From positions 1 to 55,615 of the forward strand of contig CADBLU010000026.1 in the NCBI GenBank assembly GCA_902795605.1: DNA of 55,615 bases. Direction: 5' to 3'. Under the pieces are notes generated by a model. That model saw nothing but the letters and a program-made list of their open reading frames with translations. It had not been told where the DNA came from and did not search any database. Both the position numbers and the translations under genes were made by a program. This DNA is from an uncultured Prevotellaceae bacterium (GTDB taxonomy: Bacteria; Bacteroidota; Bacteroidia; Bacteroidales; Bacteroidaceae). Positions 17,048-26,345 of the stretch are shown piece by piece. How positions within the stretch are numbered: the stretch's first letter is position 1; every line of letters starts with the position of its first letter.

Positions 17048-18265
17048 ATGCAGAACCAAACAACTAAATACACCGCCAACGACAACCTCATCTTTATCCT
17101 CACATGGGGATACCTTGTGTCGTTGAACGTGATTGACAACCCACTCATCACCTCGTTCGCCCTCTTCGGCCTAACTTTGTTGGTGCTTGTCTTCTCCAAT
17201 TTCAGGTTGGAGTTCTACAACTTCCATCTCTTCACCCTGCAGTTTTGCCTCTTCTGCTACGCCTCTGCCTTCTGGGCTTTGAACGGCCGTTTAAGCATTG
17301 AGATAGGAAAGTCACTCCTACAGACCATCATCTGCCTCTCGGTGTTCTATGCCTACTATAAGAAGTTTACAGATGTAGACATGCTGCTGAAAATCGTGAT
17401 GTGGGCAGGCTACTTCGTCGTCTTCTACACTTATTTCTTCTATGGCGTCGTCGATGTCGTGGAAGCAGAGGACCGTTTGGTGTCGGAATTTGCCAACGTT
17501 AACTCCATCGCCATGTTGGCGGCCGTGGTGGTTACCATCCACTGGTACTTTTTCCTCTTCAAGAAGAAGTCGATAACCTTTCTGATGGTCATCCCCTGCT
17601 TCATCGTCATCGGTGCCGTGCAGTCGAGAAAAGCGATCGTCATGAGTTTGCTCGGCATCGTGCTCCTCTATTTCTTCAAGCAGCTCAGATCTCACCGCAA
17701 CAACCTGCTGCCATTCCTCAAGGTAGGCTTCTTCCTGTTCTTCTTTATCCTGATGGTCTATCTCCTTGCCCAGACAGAGATGTTCTCGGGACTCTCCACC
17801 CGCATGGACGGACTCATCGCATCAGTCACCGGAGAGGGAACGGCCGACCACTCCTCACGGTTGAGAGAGTTCTACCGCGAAATCGGATGGATACAGTTCA
17901 GCCGCACGCCTATGGCGGGCATCGGCATCGGCAACGCCATCATCCTCGTGGCCAGGGCGGCCGACAAGAACACCTACCTTCACTGCAACTATGCCGAGCT
18001 GGCGGCCGACGGCGGTATCCTCGGCCTCTTCTCCTACTATATCATGTATCTCTATATCCTCTGGTATGAGTTCAAATATGTGAGAAAGGACACCACCGCC
18101 GTGCTCATCATCGTGTGGATCATGGTGAAATTAGTGGCTGACTGGGGTCTGGTGTCCTACTACACCAAGGCTTCCTACTTCTACCTGATGATTTACTTCC
18201 TCCATGTCAACATGCTGAGGAAGAAATATGGAAAGAAAAGACGATGGCGTACTATTTCCTCTTAG
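17048..18265 (+). CDS. wzy: Polysaccharide polymerase, Wzy / O-antigen ligase-like
   Basis: Starting at the ATG at 17048 gives 405 residues; the ORF is open from 17003, but that extension is polar and arginine-rich and would precede the first membrane helix. About ten to eleven hydrophobic segments are spread over the length. A large extracytoplasmic loop (about residues 255-315) contains R-L-R-E-F-Y, then G-I-G-I-G-N-A and H-C-N-Y-A-E-L-A-A-D-G-G-I, the arrangement seen in Wzy/WaaL proteins of the O-antigen ligase superfamily. Such proteins join lipid-linked repeat units at the outer face of the inner membrane. It is the first gene after the long leader, and its end overlaps the next gene by 22 bases. 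Polymerase is favoured over ligase because of the locus and the Wzx gene at 38827. Confidence 0.8.
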   Translation: MQNQTTKYTANDNLIFILTWGYLVSLNVIDNPLITSFALFGLTLLVLVFSNFRLEFYNFHLFTLQFCLFCYASAFWALNGRLSIEIGKSLLQTIICLSVFYAYYKKFTDVDMLLKIVMWAGYFVVFYTYFFYGVVDVVEAEDRLVSEFANVNSIAMLAAVVVTIHWYFFLFKKKSITFLMVIPCFIVIGAVQSRKAIVMSLLGIVLLYFFKQLRSHRNNLLPFLKVGFFLFFFILMVYLLAQTEMFSGLSTRMDGLIASVTGEGTADHSSRLREFYREIGWIQFSRTPMAGIGIGNAIILVARAADKNTYLHCNYAELAADGGILGLFSYYIMYLYILWYEFKYVRKDTTAVLIIVWIMVKLVADWGLVSYYTKASYFYLMIYFLHVNMLRKKYGKKRRWRTISS

Positions 18266-19299
18266 CCGACCTGAGTTGCGGCGGCAGCGAGCGGGTGAGC
18301 GTCTCTCTGGCACGCATCCTCCAGCGCCGCGGTGCCGACGTGAGGTTTGTCTGCCTCAGCGGCGGCGACGGCGAGCTCAGGCAGTGGATAGAGCCCGACT
18401 TCCAGCTTGACATGCTCGGGGCCAGGCGAGCCATCACCTCGATACCTGCCCTGAAAAGATATATGCGCCGGCAGAGCGGCGCCGTGATGTTCTCCACCCG
18501 CGAACATGTCACCATCGCCGCCCTCACCGTGGGCCGCAGCCTCGGTATCCCCGTCGTGGTGAGGCTCCCCAACATGCCGTCGAACCAGCTTTACCGGGGG
18601 CTCACAGGCCTGAAATGGCGCATCATCAGAGGGGTGAACAAGCACCTGCTCCCCTCTGCCAAGGTGATTATCGCCCAGACAGAGGACATGCGGCAGGATG
18701 CCCTCCGCTGTTACCGTCTGCCCGACGACAAGGTGGTCACCCTCTGCAACCCCCTCGACAGCCACTTCGTCAAGAAGAGCGCCGAAGGTCAGCCCGACCC
18801 CTTCGACCGCCCAGGCACACGGTTTCTCGCCGTCTGCAACGTGCACTACTCCAAGGGTGTCGACGTGCTGCTCAAAGCCTTCGCCATCGTGCGGCAGAGC
18901 ATGACCGACGCCACTCTCACCATCGTAGGGCGCACCGACACCCCCTATGCCGAATCCCTCGTGGCCGGCGCGGAAGACAAAGAGCACGTCAGGTTCGCGG
19001 GGTTCCAAGGCAACCCCTACCCTTTCATGCGCCACTGCGACGTCTTCGTGCTCTCCTCGCGCATGGAGGGTTTCCCCAACGTGCTGCTCGAGGCCATGTG
19101 CTTCGACAAACCCGTGGCAGCCACCCGCTGCGTGCCCGTTGTCGACCAGATTGTCAGGCAGGGCGTCAACGGCTACACCTGCCCCACAGACGACCCTGAG
19201 GCGCTGGCCGCCAGCATGGCACAGGCGGCGACCCTCTCCGGTATCCACAACACCTACGACCTCTTCGACGAGGAGCGATTCGTCGCCCTCTTCGCATGA
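18244..19299 (+). CDS. Glycosyltransferase family 4
   Basis: The 351-residue GT-B protein has the N-terminal G-G-S-E-R loop of GT4 enzymes, a Rossmann-like first half, and the C-terminal nucleotide-sugar motif E-G-F-P-N-V-L-L-E (E-x7-E) near residue 275. N-V-H-Y-S-K-G-V-D-V-L-L-K-A-F at about 200 starts the second domain. It probably adds one sugar to the lipid-linked repeat unit at the cytoplasmic face. The start overlaps the polymerase end by 22 bases, and its stop overlaps the next ATG by four, showing a tightly coupled operon. Donor and acceptor are not predictable. Confidence 0.9.
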   Translation: MAYYFLLADLSCGGSERVSVSLARILQRRGADVRFVCLSGGDGELRQWIEPDFQLDMLGARRAITSIPALKRYMRRQSGAVMFSTREHVTIAALTVGRSLGIPVVVRLPNMPSNQLYRGLTGLKWRIIRGVNKHLLPSAKVIIAQTEDMRQDALRCYRLPDDKVVTLCNPLDSHFVKKSAEGQPDPFDRPGTRFLAVCNVHYSKGVDVLLKAFAIVRQSMTDATLTIVGRTDTPYAESLVAGAEDKEHVRFAGFQGNPYPFMRHCDVFVLSSRMEGFPNVLLEAMCFDKPVAATRCVPVVDQIVRQGVNGYTCPTDDPEALAASMAQAATLSGIHNTYDLFDEERFVALFA

Positions 19300-20306
19300 A
19301 AAGGATGAAGATACTCATCATATCCAACCAGCATGCCGACGCCGGAAAGGTGGGCAACCCCGTCCTCAGAAGGATGATCGCATCGCTGAGGAAAGACGAG
19401 AGGGTGGAGGCCGTCGACTTCCTCCTCTTCGACAAAGCCCGGCCCGTCGCATCGCTGAGGGCCATGGCCGCCGAGGCACGGCGCCACGACGTGGCACACG
19501 TCCACTTCGGCGGACTCTATGCGCTGGCCGTCTGGGCCGCACTGCTCGGCGCCCGCTGCCCCAAGGTCATCACCTTCCACGGCACCGACATCCACGCGCG
19601 CGCCATCCGCACGGCAAGCAGCATGGCCGAGAAAGTGAAAATCAGACTCAACCAATGGGCATCCTTCGCCTGCATCGCCCTCTACACACGCCATGCCTTC
19701 GTGGCAGGCGAGATGAGGCGCTATCTGCCGGCATGGCTCCGCAGACGGAGCGAGCGCAAAGGCTTCGTGCAGCGACTCGGCGTCGACTATGCCCTCTTCA
19801 CACCCGAACCGCAGCAGCAGGCACGGCAGCGACTCGGCATCGGCGACGACAGCCGTCTCGTGCTCTTCTCCGACGTGAGCCATACCAACATCAAGCGGAG
19901 AGACCTGGCAGAGAAGATTGTGGCACTCATGCCTCAAGACTACAGGCTGCTCGTGATGACAGGCGTGCCACCCGAGGAGGTGCCCGTCTACATCAACGCC
20001 AGCGACCTGCTCCTGCTCACCTCCGACGAGGAGGGCTCGCCCAATATCATCAGGGAGTGCCTCGCACTCAACCGCCGTGTCTACAGCGTCGAAGTGGGCG
20101 ACGCACGGCAGCAACTCGCTGGGCTCCGCGACTCGATGATCATCAGCCGCGAACCGGAGGAGGCGGCCCGACAGATAGCCGACTCACTCTCTCATCCCTA
20201 CACCGACGACTCACGCGACACCTGCCGCCAACGGCTCGACCTCGACATCATCAGCAGGCAGGTGGCCGACATCTACCTATCACTCATCTCACCGCACGCC
20301 GCATGA
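19296..20306 (+). CDS. Glycosyltransferase family 4-like
   Basis: The 336-residue protein has a GT-B layout. The N-terminus has M-K-I-L-I-I-S-N-Q, a V-H-F-G-G block and T-F-H-G-T-D-I-H, typical of the acceptor domain of GT4 enzymes. The C-terminal half has L-L-T-S-D-E-E-G-S-P-N-I-I-R-E, an E-x7-E motif. It is a little short for the family because the linker regions are compact. It overlaps both neighbours by four bases (ATGA junctions). Its likely role is adding a sugar to the repeat unit after the preceding enzyme. Donor unknown. Confidence 0.87.
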   Translation: MKRMKILIISNQHADAGKVGNPVLRRMIASLRKDERVEAVDFLLFDKARPVASLRAMAAEARRHDVAHVHFGGLYALAVWAALLGARCPKVITFHGTDIHARAIRTASSMAEKVKIRLNQWASFACIALYTRHAFVAGEMRRYLPAWLRRRSERKGFVQRLGVDYALFTPEPQQQARQRLGIGDDSRLVLFSDVSHTNIKRRDLAEKIVALMPQDYRLLVMTGVPPEEVPVYINASDLLLLTSDEEGSPNIIRECLALNRRVYSVEVGDARQQLAGLRDSMIISREPEEAARQIADSLSHPYTDDSRDTCRQRLDLDIISRQVADIYLSLISPHAA

Positions 20307-21202
20307 GAATCGTCAACATCGCAGGAGGACTGGGCAACCAGATGTTCCAATACGCTTTTGCCCTCATGCTCAAAGAGCATTTCCCCGACGAGCAGGTGAT
20401 GATAGACACACAGCACTACCACACGCTGATGTTCAAGCACTTCGGGTCGGTCAACCTGCACAACGGCTACGAAATCGACCGCATCTTCGCCAACGCCACC
20501 CTCCCTGTGGCGACGCCGAAAGACCTCAGACGCCTCACCTACTATATCCCCAACTACGTGGTGTCGCGCATCGCCAGGCGGCTGCTGCCCAAAAGGAAGA
20601 CCGAGTATGTGGCTCCCTACAGCGAGAACTTCACACGCAACGAAGAGGTGCTGCGCAAGGGCGACACCTACTACGAAGGCTACTGGCAATGCTTCGACTA
20701 CTACAAGGACATGAAGCCACTGCTGCGCCAAACGTTCAGCCACCCTGAGCCCAACACCTACAATAAAGGACTGATACAAAGCATCAAAGACAGCAGCAGC
20801 GTGGGCATACATATCCGCAGGGGCGACTACAAGGACGCCCCCGACTTCAACGGCATCTGCACGCCACAATACTACCAAAAGGCCATCGCCACACTCACCG
20901 CCGACGGACAAAAACGCACCTTCTATGTGTTCTCCAACGACCTCGGATGGTGCCGGCAGCACCTGCCGGAGCTCATGAAAGGGCACGACATCGTCTACGT
21001 CGACGGCAACAGAGGCAGCGACAGTTACTGGGACATGATGCTCATGACCTATTGCCGCGAACTCATCATCGCCAACAGCACCTTCAGTTGGTGGGGGGCG
21101 TTCCTCAACAGCCAGGCGGCGACCGTCTGTGCACCCGACCCGTGGCTCCGCCGCGACTGCAAGAAAGAAATCCACGACCCGCAATGGGTGAAAATACACT
21201 GA
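20303..21202 (+). CDS. Alpha-1,2-fucosyltransferase-like, GT11
   Basis: The 299-residue protein starts at 20303; the same frame is open far upstream, but that part is a shadow of the two preceding genes. The GT11 motifs are plain: G-G-L-G-N-Q-M-F-Q-Y-A-F at residues 8-19, G-I-H-I-R-R-G-D-Y (donor-binding H-x-R-R-x-D) near 172, and N-S-T-F-S-W-W-G-A near 260. Family members transfer L-fucose from GDP-fucose, mostly in alpha-1,2 linkage to galactose. The GDP-fucose pathway (manC, gmd, fcl) lies 5-8 kb downstream in the same direction, so the locus makes its own donor. The ATG overlaps the previous stop by four bases. Confidence 0.92.
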   Translation: MRIVNIAGGLGNQMFQYAFALMLKEHFPDEQVMIDTQHYHTLMFKHFGSVNLHNGYEIDRIFANATLPVATPKDLRRLTYYIPNYVVSRIARRLLPKRKTEYVAPYSENFTRNEEVLRKGDTYYEGYWQCFDYYKDMKPLLRQTFSHPEPNTYNKGLIQSIKDSSSVGIHIRRGDYKDAPDFNGICTPQYYQKAIATLTADGQKRTFYVFSNDLGWCRQHLPELMKGHDIVYVDGNRGSDSYWDMMLMTYCRELIIANSTFSWWGAFLNSQAATVCAPDPWLRRDCKKEIHDPQWVKIH

Positions 21203-21213
21203 ATCAAAGACAT

Positions 21214-22233
21214 ATGCAACCCTACGTCTCCGTAGTACTGCCTATCTACAAGGAAGAGAAATACATAGAGAAATGTATCCTCTCCATCCTCGCGCAAGAC
21301 TATCCCAAAGACCGGCTCGAACTCATCTTCGTCGACGGCATGAGCCCCGACCGCACCCGCGAGATTGTCATGAGCTACTCAGAGAAATATCCTTTCATAC
21401 GCCTGCTCGACAATCCGCACAAGGTGGTGCCACACGCACTCAACAAGGGCATCAAGAATGCCAAGGGAGACGTCATCATCAGGCTCGACGGGCATTGCGA
21501 CTATCCGACCAACTATATCTCCATCCTCGTGAAATACCTCTTCCAACTCAACGCCGACAACGTGGGAGGAGTGTGGAGGACACTGCCGGCAAAGGAGACC
21601 AACGAGTGCTATGCCATCGCCATCGCATCAAGCCACCCCTTCGGCGTGGGAGGGTCGGAGCACAAAATCGGCTCCAAGGAAATCAAGCAGACCGACACCG
21701 TGCCCTTCGGATGCTACCACCGAGAGATTTTCGACCGCATCGGATACTTCGACGAGGAACTCACGCGCAACCAGGACGACGAGTTCAACGCGCGCCTCAT
21801 CAACAACGGCGGAAAGATTTACATCATCCCCGAGCTCGTCATCAACTACACCTCACGCGACAGCATGCAAAAGATGAGGTGCATGTACTACCAATACGGA
21901 CTCTTCAAGCCCTTAGCCAACAAGAAACTCGGAGCACCCGCCACCATCAGGCAGTTCTTCCCGGGGCTCTTCGTCACAGGACTCGTCGTGGGGGGCATCC
22001 TCAGCTGCTTCAGCACTTTCTGCTTAGGGGCCTACCTCGCCATCCTTTGCCTCTATCTGGTCATCGGACTCTGCATCGGCGTCTGCAAAGCCGTCGAGCA
22101 CAAACGGCCCGCACTCGTATGGTACATACCCTGGACCTTCCTTAACATCCATGTCAGCTATGGAGTGGGATATATCAGGGGACTGTGGAAAGTGCTGTTC
22201 AACAAGAGATTCTGCGTACATACCAACAGATGA
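21214..22233 (+). CDS. Membrane-anchored glycosyltransferase family 2 (ExoA-like)
   Basis: The 339-residue GT-A protein starts at 21214. Its N-terminal catalytic domain runs V-S-V-V-L-P-I-Y-K-E-E-K-Y-I, F-V-D-G-M-S-P-D-R-T, I-R-L-D-G-H-C-D-Y (metal-binding Asp region) and R-N-Q-D-D-E-F-N-A-R (catalytic acidic block). Two or three C-terminal hydrophobic segments (about 245-315) anchor it to the membrane. The layout resembles ExoA of succinoglycan synthesis, which transfers glucose to a lipid-linked precursor. It lies 11 bases after the fucosyltransferase and ends 50 bases before the aminotransferase. Sugar specificity is not predictable. Confidence 0.9.
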   Translation: MQPYVSVVLPIYKEEKYIEKCILSILAQDYPKDRLELIFVDGMSPDRTREIVMSYSEKYPFIRLLDNPHKVVPHALNKGIKNAKGDVIIRLDGHCDYPTNYISILVKYLFQLNADNVGGVWRTLPAKETNECYAIAIASSHPFGVGGSEHKIGSKEIKQTDTVPFGCYHREIFDRIGYFDEELTRNQDDEFNARLINNGGKIYIIPELVINYTSRDSMQKMRCMYYQYGLFKPLANKKLGAPATIRQFFPGLFVTGLVVGGILSCFSTFCLGAYLAILCLYLVIGLCIGVCKAVEHKRPALVWYIPWTFLNIHVSYGVGYIRGLWKVLFNKRFCVHTNR

Positions 22234-22283
22234 CCATCTGTCAAGGTCACCGTTTTATATATAATACAATCAACATCAACAAC

Positions 22284-23507
22284 ATGAAAATACCCTTTTC
22301 GCCACCTTATATCGACGAAAGTGTTATCAATGAAGTCGTAGACTCACTGCGCTCGGGATGGATCACCACCGGGCCGAAAGTGAAGGCGCTCGAGGCTGAG
22401 GCCATGAAACTCACAGGAGCCAAGGCCGCCCTGGGAGTCAACTCATGGACGTCGGGCACACTCATGATGCTCAGGTGGCTCGGCGTCGGACCCGACGACG
22501 AGGTCATCATTCCCGCCTACACCTACTGCGCCACCGCCATGGCTGTCCTGTGGGCCGGAGCCAAAGTGGTGATGGTAGACTCTGGCAAAGACTTCAACCT
22601 TTCTGTCGACGCCCTGCGGAAGGCCATCACACCCCACACCAAAGCCATTATCCCCGTCGACATCGCCGGATTTCCATGCGACTACGACGCCATCATGAGC
22701 CTCGTCAGCGAGCCTGCCGTCAAGGCAATGTTCAAACCCGCGAGCGACGTGCAGCGGCAGTTGGGACGCATCCTCGTGCTCAACGACTCCGCCCACTCCC
22801 TCGGAGCACGCTATCACGACAACAGCAACGGCATCTACACCGACATCACCGTCTTCTCCCTCCATGCGGTGAAGAACATTACCACCGCCGAGGGAGGCAT
22901 CGTCTGCTTCAATATGCCCGAGCCCTTCGACAACGAAGAGCTCTACAAGCAGATGCGCCTCATGACGCTCAACTGCCAGACCAAGGATGCCTTCACCAAG
23001 AGTCAGGCAGGAGGATGGAGATACGACATCGTGGGCAAGGGAATGAAAATCAACATGGCCGACGTCAACGCCGCCATCGGACTGGCGCAGATCAGGCAAT
23101 ACGACCGGCTGCTCGCCGAGCGCAAACGCATCTACCAGGCCTACGACAAAGCCTTCTCCAAACTCCCGTGGGCCATCCTGCCACCCTCGCACCAGGGCGA
23201 CATGGAGACATCGTATCACGTCTACCCGCTTCGCATCAAAGGGTTCACCGAGGAGCAGCGAGACGCCATGATCACCAAGATCGCACGCCATGAAGTGGCC
23301 GTCAACGTGCATTTCGTGCCCCTTCCCATGCTCACCTATTATAAGGAACTGGGATACGACATCAACGACTACCCCCGCGCCTACGAGCACTATGCCCACG
23401 AAATCTCACTGCCCGTCTACCCGCAACTCGACGACGAGAAAGTGGAATTCGTCATCAAGAGCGTGGTGAACGCCTACGAGACCATCGCGGGCAAGAAAGG
23501 CGAATGA
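22284..23507 (+). CDS. DegT/DnrJ/EryC1/StrS family aminotransferase
   Basis: The 407-residue PLP enzyme starts at 22284 (M-K-I-P-F-S-P-P-Y); the open frame upstream overlaps the previous gene and is not used. Family landmarks are S-G-W-I-T-T-G-P-K-V near residue 27, the cofactor-binding T-S-G-T block, P-V-D-I-A-G, and the Schiff-base lysine in S-L-H-A-V-K-N-I-T-T-A-E-G-G, Lys197. These enzymes aminate 4-keto or 3-keto nucleotide sugars. Its stop overlaps the ATG of the PglC-like transferase, the same neighbour relation as pglE/pglC, which suggests an amino sugar as the first residue. No nucleotide-sugar 4,6-dehydratase for a UDP-sugar and no N-acetyltransferase are in the window. Confidence 0.93.
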   Translation: MKIPFSPPYIDESVINEVVDSLRSGWITTGPKVKALEAEAMKLTGAKAALGVNSWTSGTLMMLRWLGVGPDDEVIIPAYTYCATAMAVLWAGAKVVMVDSGKDFNLSVDALRKAITPHTKAIIPVDIAGFPCDYDAIMSLVSEPAVKAMFKPASDVQRQLGRILVLNDSAHSLGARYHDNSNGIYTDITVFSLHAVKNITTAEGGIVCFNMPEPFDNEELYKQMRLMTLNCQTKDAFTKSQAGGWRYDIVGKGMKINMADVNAAIGLAQIRQYDRLLAERKRIYQAYDKAFSKLPWAILPPSHQGDMETSYHVYPLRIKGFTEEQRDAMITKIARHEVAVNVHFVPLPMLTYYKELGYDINDYPRAYEHYAHEISLPVYPQLDDEKVEFVIKSVVNAYETIAGKKGE

Positions 23508-24094
23508 TCAGATTCTTCGACATCCTGCTCTCCGGCATCGGACTCATCCTCCTTTCGCCGCTCTTCCTGCTCATCTACATCATCATCAGGACGAGCAGCA
23601 AGGGACCCGGATTCTATTCGCAGAAAAGAATAGGCAAGGACGGTGTGCCCTTCCGCCTCTATAAGTTCCGCACCATGCGCATCGGCTCCGACAGGGGACG
23701 GCTCATCACCGTGGGAGGCAAGGACACACGCATCACCAAGGCAGGCTACTATATCCGCAAATACAAACTCGACGAACTGCCACAGCTGTGGAACGTCTTC
23801 ATCGGAGAGATGAGCCTCGTGGGGCCAAGGCCCGAGGTGGAGAAATACGTCAACCTCTATACGCCCATGCAGCGGGTGGTGCTCAAGGTGAAACCCGGTA
23901 TCACCGACTATGCCTCCATCGAGTTCTCTGAGGAGAACGTCATCCTGGGCAAGGCCAAAGACCCGGAGAAGATGTATATCGAGGAGATCATGCCAAAGAA
24001 AATCGAATACAACCTGCGCTATATCAACAACCCAACACTCAAGGAATATTTCAAGATTATCTTCCTCACTGTCGCAAAAATATCAAAACACTAA
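23504..24094 (+). CDS. Initiating phosphosugar transferase, small monotopic PglC/WcaJ-C type
   Basis: The 196-residue bacterial sugar transferase (PF02397) has one N-terminal reentrant hydrophobic helix (about 7-30). It is followed by [16 protein letters not shown] with the catalytic Asp-Glu pair, and M-S-L-V-G-P-R-P-E. Its length equals PglC-type minimal enzymes and it lacks the extra membrane domain of WbaP/WcaJ. It transfers a phosphosugar from a UDP-sugar to undecaprenyl phosphate, starting the repeat unit. The DegT gene overlaps it by four bases, hinting at a UDP-amino-sugar donor. It ends five bases before the next gene. Confidence 0.94.
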   Translation: MIRFFDILLSGIGLILLSPLFLLIYIIIRTSSKGPGFYSQKRIGKDGVPFRLYKFRTMRIGSDRGRLITVGGKDTRITKAGYYIRKYKLDELPQLWNVFIGEMSLVGPRPEVEKYVNLYTPMQRVVLKVKPGITDYASIEFSEENVILGKAKDPEKMYIEEIMPKKIEYNLRYINNPTLKEYFKIIFLTVAKISKH

Positions 24095-24099
24095 AAAAG

Positions 24100-25230
24100 A
24101 TGAACTCAACTGACCCTTATCTGCAATTCCTCAAGTTCTGCCTCAACGACAACATGCCCATACCCGACTGCATCGCCGACATCAACTGGCACTCGCTGCT
24201 CGAGTTCAGTATCAGACAGACCATCTCGGGCATGTTTGCACCCACGGTGCTGATGAAAGACGGCAAACTCAAGAACATAGAGGACTTCAAGGGCAACAAG
24301 CCCACCGACGAAGATGTCATGGAATGGGTCTTCGAGGACTATCGGCTGAGAAAGCTCAACACCAACATGTTTGAGCGCACCCAGAAAGCGTCGGAATGGT
24401 TCCTCGAACAGGGATTCCGCAACTGTATCCTCAAAGGACAGGGCAACGCCCTCATGTATCCCGACCCTATGCTCAGGGCCGCCGGCGACATCGACATCTG
24501 GGTCGAGGGAGGACGGGAGAAAATCCTCGAATTCACCCGCAAATACTACCATCAGAAAGCCGACACCATGCACGTCGACTTTCCCATGTTCAGAGACGTA
24601 CAGGTGGAGGTGCACTTCAGGCCCACCCGCCTCTTCAATCCCTTCAAGAACAAGAAACTCTGGAAATACATCGACAGCGTGGCACCTACACAGTTCGACC
24701 ACCAGGTGATGTCGGCCGACGGGAAATACACCTTCCGCACACCCACAAACGAGTTCAACATGTTCTACCAGCTCGACCACGTCTTCCGCCACCTCATCTA
24801 CAAAGGCATCGGCATGAGACAAATCATCGACTACCACTACCTGCTGCGCAAACGCTACAACGACGGCGCCACCGAGGAAGACAACAAAGCGCTCATCGCG
24901 CTCCTCGACCGCTTCGGACTCAAGAAATTCGCGCGAGCCATGATGTATGTGCAGAAAGAAGTGCTCGGACTCGACGACAAATACCTCTACATCCAGCCCC
25001 ATGAGAAAGAGGGGAAGTTCCTCCTCAAGGAAATCCTCGAGTCGGGCAACTTCGGACACTACGACACACGCGCCGACGAACAGCTCGAAGGCGTCACAGG
25101 CCACGTGCGGCGGTTCATCGTCCTCGAGACCTTCAAGATGCGCCTCTTCCGCCACTATCCCAGCGAGGCTATCTGGATGCCCTACCGCGACTTACGCGGA
25201 TGGCTGAAGAACCAGAAAGAGCACGACTGA
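24100..25230 (+). CDS. Nucleotidyltransferase-family protein (NTP_transf_5-like)
   Basis: The 376-residue soluble protein has the minimal nucleotidyltransferase signature. A lysine-glycine turn I-L-K-G-Q-G-N-A-L-M-Y-P-D-P comes just before R-A-A-G-D-I-D-I-W-V at about 127-135, giving the D-x-D metal pair. A further V-E-V-H-F strand follows about 35 residues later. This matches the uncharacterised NTP_transf_5 group (PF14907), common in Bacteroidetes polysaccharide loci. The actual reaction is unknown; transfer of a nucleotide or phosphosugar group is only possible. It starts five bases after the PglC-like gene and is followed by a 38-base gap before manC. Confidence 0.83.
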   Translation: MNSTDPYLQFLKFCLNDNMPIPDCIADINWHSLLEFSIRQTISGMFAPTVLMKDGKLKNIEDFKGNKPTDEDVMEWVFEDYRLRKLNTNMFERTQKASEWFLEQGFRNCILKGQGNALMYPDPMLRAAGDIDIWVEGGREKILEFTRKYYHQKADTMHVDFPMFRDVQVEVHFRPTRLFNPFKNKKLWKYIDSVAPTQFDHQVMSADGKYTFRTPTNEFNMFYQLDHVFRHLIYKGIGMRQIIDYHYLLRKRYNDGATEEDNKALIALLDRFGLKKFARAMMYVQKEVLGLDDKYLYIQPHEKEGKFLLKEILESGNFGHYDTRADEQLEGVTGHVRRFIVLETFKMRLFRHYPSEAIWMPYRDLRGWLKNQKEHD

Positions 25231-25268
25231 CATGACGACAGACTCCTAACCCCAAAACCAACACAGAT

Positions 25269-26339
25269 ATGGTATCAACAAGAAATCACCTAGTCATCAT
25301 GGCCGGAGGCATCGGCAGCCGCTTCTGGCCCATGAGCACCACCGAGAACCCCAAACAATTCATCGACGTGCTCGGAGTGGGACGCACACTGCTCCAACTC
25401 ACCTACGACCGGTTCGAAGGCATCTGCCCGCCCGAGAACATCTGGATTGTCACCAACGCCAGGTATGCCGACATCGTGGCAAAGCAACTGCCCGAGGTGC
25501 CTGCCAGCCACATCCTCTGCGAGCCATGCCGCCGCAACACGGCACCCTGTATCGCCTATGTGAGCTGGCACATCAAGAAACAGGACCCCAAAGCCAACGT
25601 GGTGGTGACGCCCAGCGACCACCTGGTGACCAACGGCACCGAATTCAAGAGGGTCATTGAGGCCTGTCTGCAGTTCACCGGAGAAACCGACGCCATTGTC
25701 ACCCTCGGCATGAAGCCCACACGCCCCGAAACCGGCTACGGCTATATCCAGGCCGACCTCACCACCAGTTCCTCACGCAACAAGGAGATCTACCGCGTCG
25801 ACTCCTTCCGCGAGAAACCTGATGCCCCCACTGCCGCCAAGTATATCAAGAACAAGAGCTATTTCTGGAATGCAGGCATCTTCATCTGGAGCGTCAGCAC
25901 CATCGTCAATGCCTTCAGGGTCTACAAACCGGCCATGTCGAAAATTTTCGAGGGTATGCTCCCCATTCTCGACACCCCCGAAGAGCAGCCTGCCATCGAC
26001 AAGCGCTATCCCGAATGCGAGAACATCTCCATCGACTATGCCATCATGGAGAAAGCCTCCGAAATCTTCGTCTGCCCCGCCGACTTCGGATGGAGCGACC
26101 TCGGCACATGGGGCTCGCTCATGGAGCAGACGGCCAAAGACCTCTACGGCAACTGCAAGATAGGTCCCAACATCTCACTCTTCGACACCCATAACTGTAT
26201 CATCCACACCACGGAAGAGCGGAAAGTGGTGGTGCAGGGACTCGACGGCTATATCATCGCCGAAAAAGACGGCACGCTGCTCATCTGCAAACTCAGCGAG
26301 GAGCAGAAAATCAAACAATTTTCTGAAGAAACAGACTGA
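25269..26339 (+). CDS. manC: Mannose-1-phosphate guanylyltransferase
   Basis: The 356-residue enzyme makes GDP-mannose from mannose-1-phosphate and GTP. The signature M-A-G-G-I-G-S-R-F-W-P at about 11-21 with E-N-P-K-Q-F after it is diagnostic; T-P-S-D-H-L, F-x-E-K-P (R-E-K-P-D-A-P) and W-N-A-G-I-F-I-W complete the family pattern. It lacks the C-terminal isomerase domain of the bifunctional ManC/AlgA type, and its length is that of the monofunctional form. It is followed six bases later by gmd, so the product feeds directly into GDP-fucose, and it could also supply a mannosyltransferase. Confidence 0.96.
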   Translation: MVSTRNHLVIMAGGIGSRFWPMSTTENPKQFIDVLGVGRTLLQLTYDRFEGICPPENIWIVTNARYADIVAKQLPEVPASHILCEPCRRNTAPCIAYVSWHIKKQDPKANVVVTPSDHLVTNGTEFKRVIEACLQFTGETDAIVTLGMKPTRPETGYGYIQADLTTSSSRNKEIYRVDSFREKPDAPTAAKYIKNKSYFWNAGIFIWSVSTIVNAFRVYKPAMSKIFEGMLPILDTPEEQPAIDKRYPECENISIDYAIMEKASEIFVCPADFGWSDLGTWGSLMEQTAKDLYGNCKIGPNISLFDTHNCIIHTTEERKVVVQGLDGYIIAEKDGTLLICKLSEEQKIKQFSEETD

Positions 26340-26345
26340 ATCACC

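Noticed and set aside
18947-20302. Long open frame upstream of and continuous with the fucosyltransferase
   Set aside because: It overlaps two clear glycosyltransferase genes in another frame, its translation is rich in Arg, Pro and Ala, and the GT11 protein has its own start at 20303.
24106-25155. 349-codon antisense frame over the nucleotidyltransferase gene
   Set aside because: The product has a repetitive Val/Glu/His composition without family features; a GC-driven shadow.
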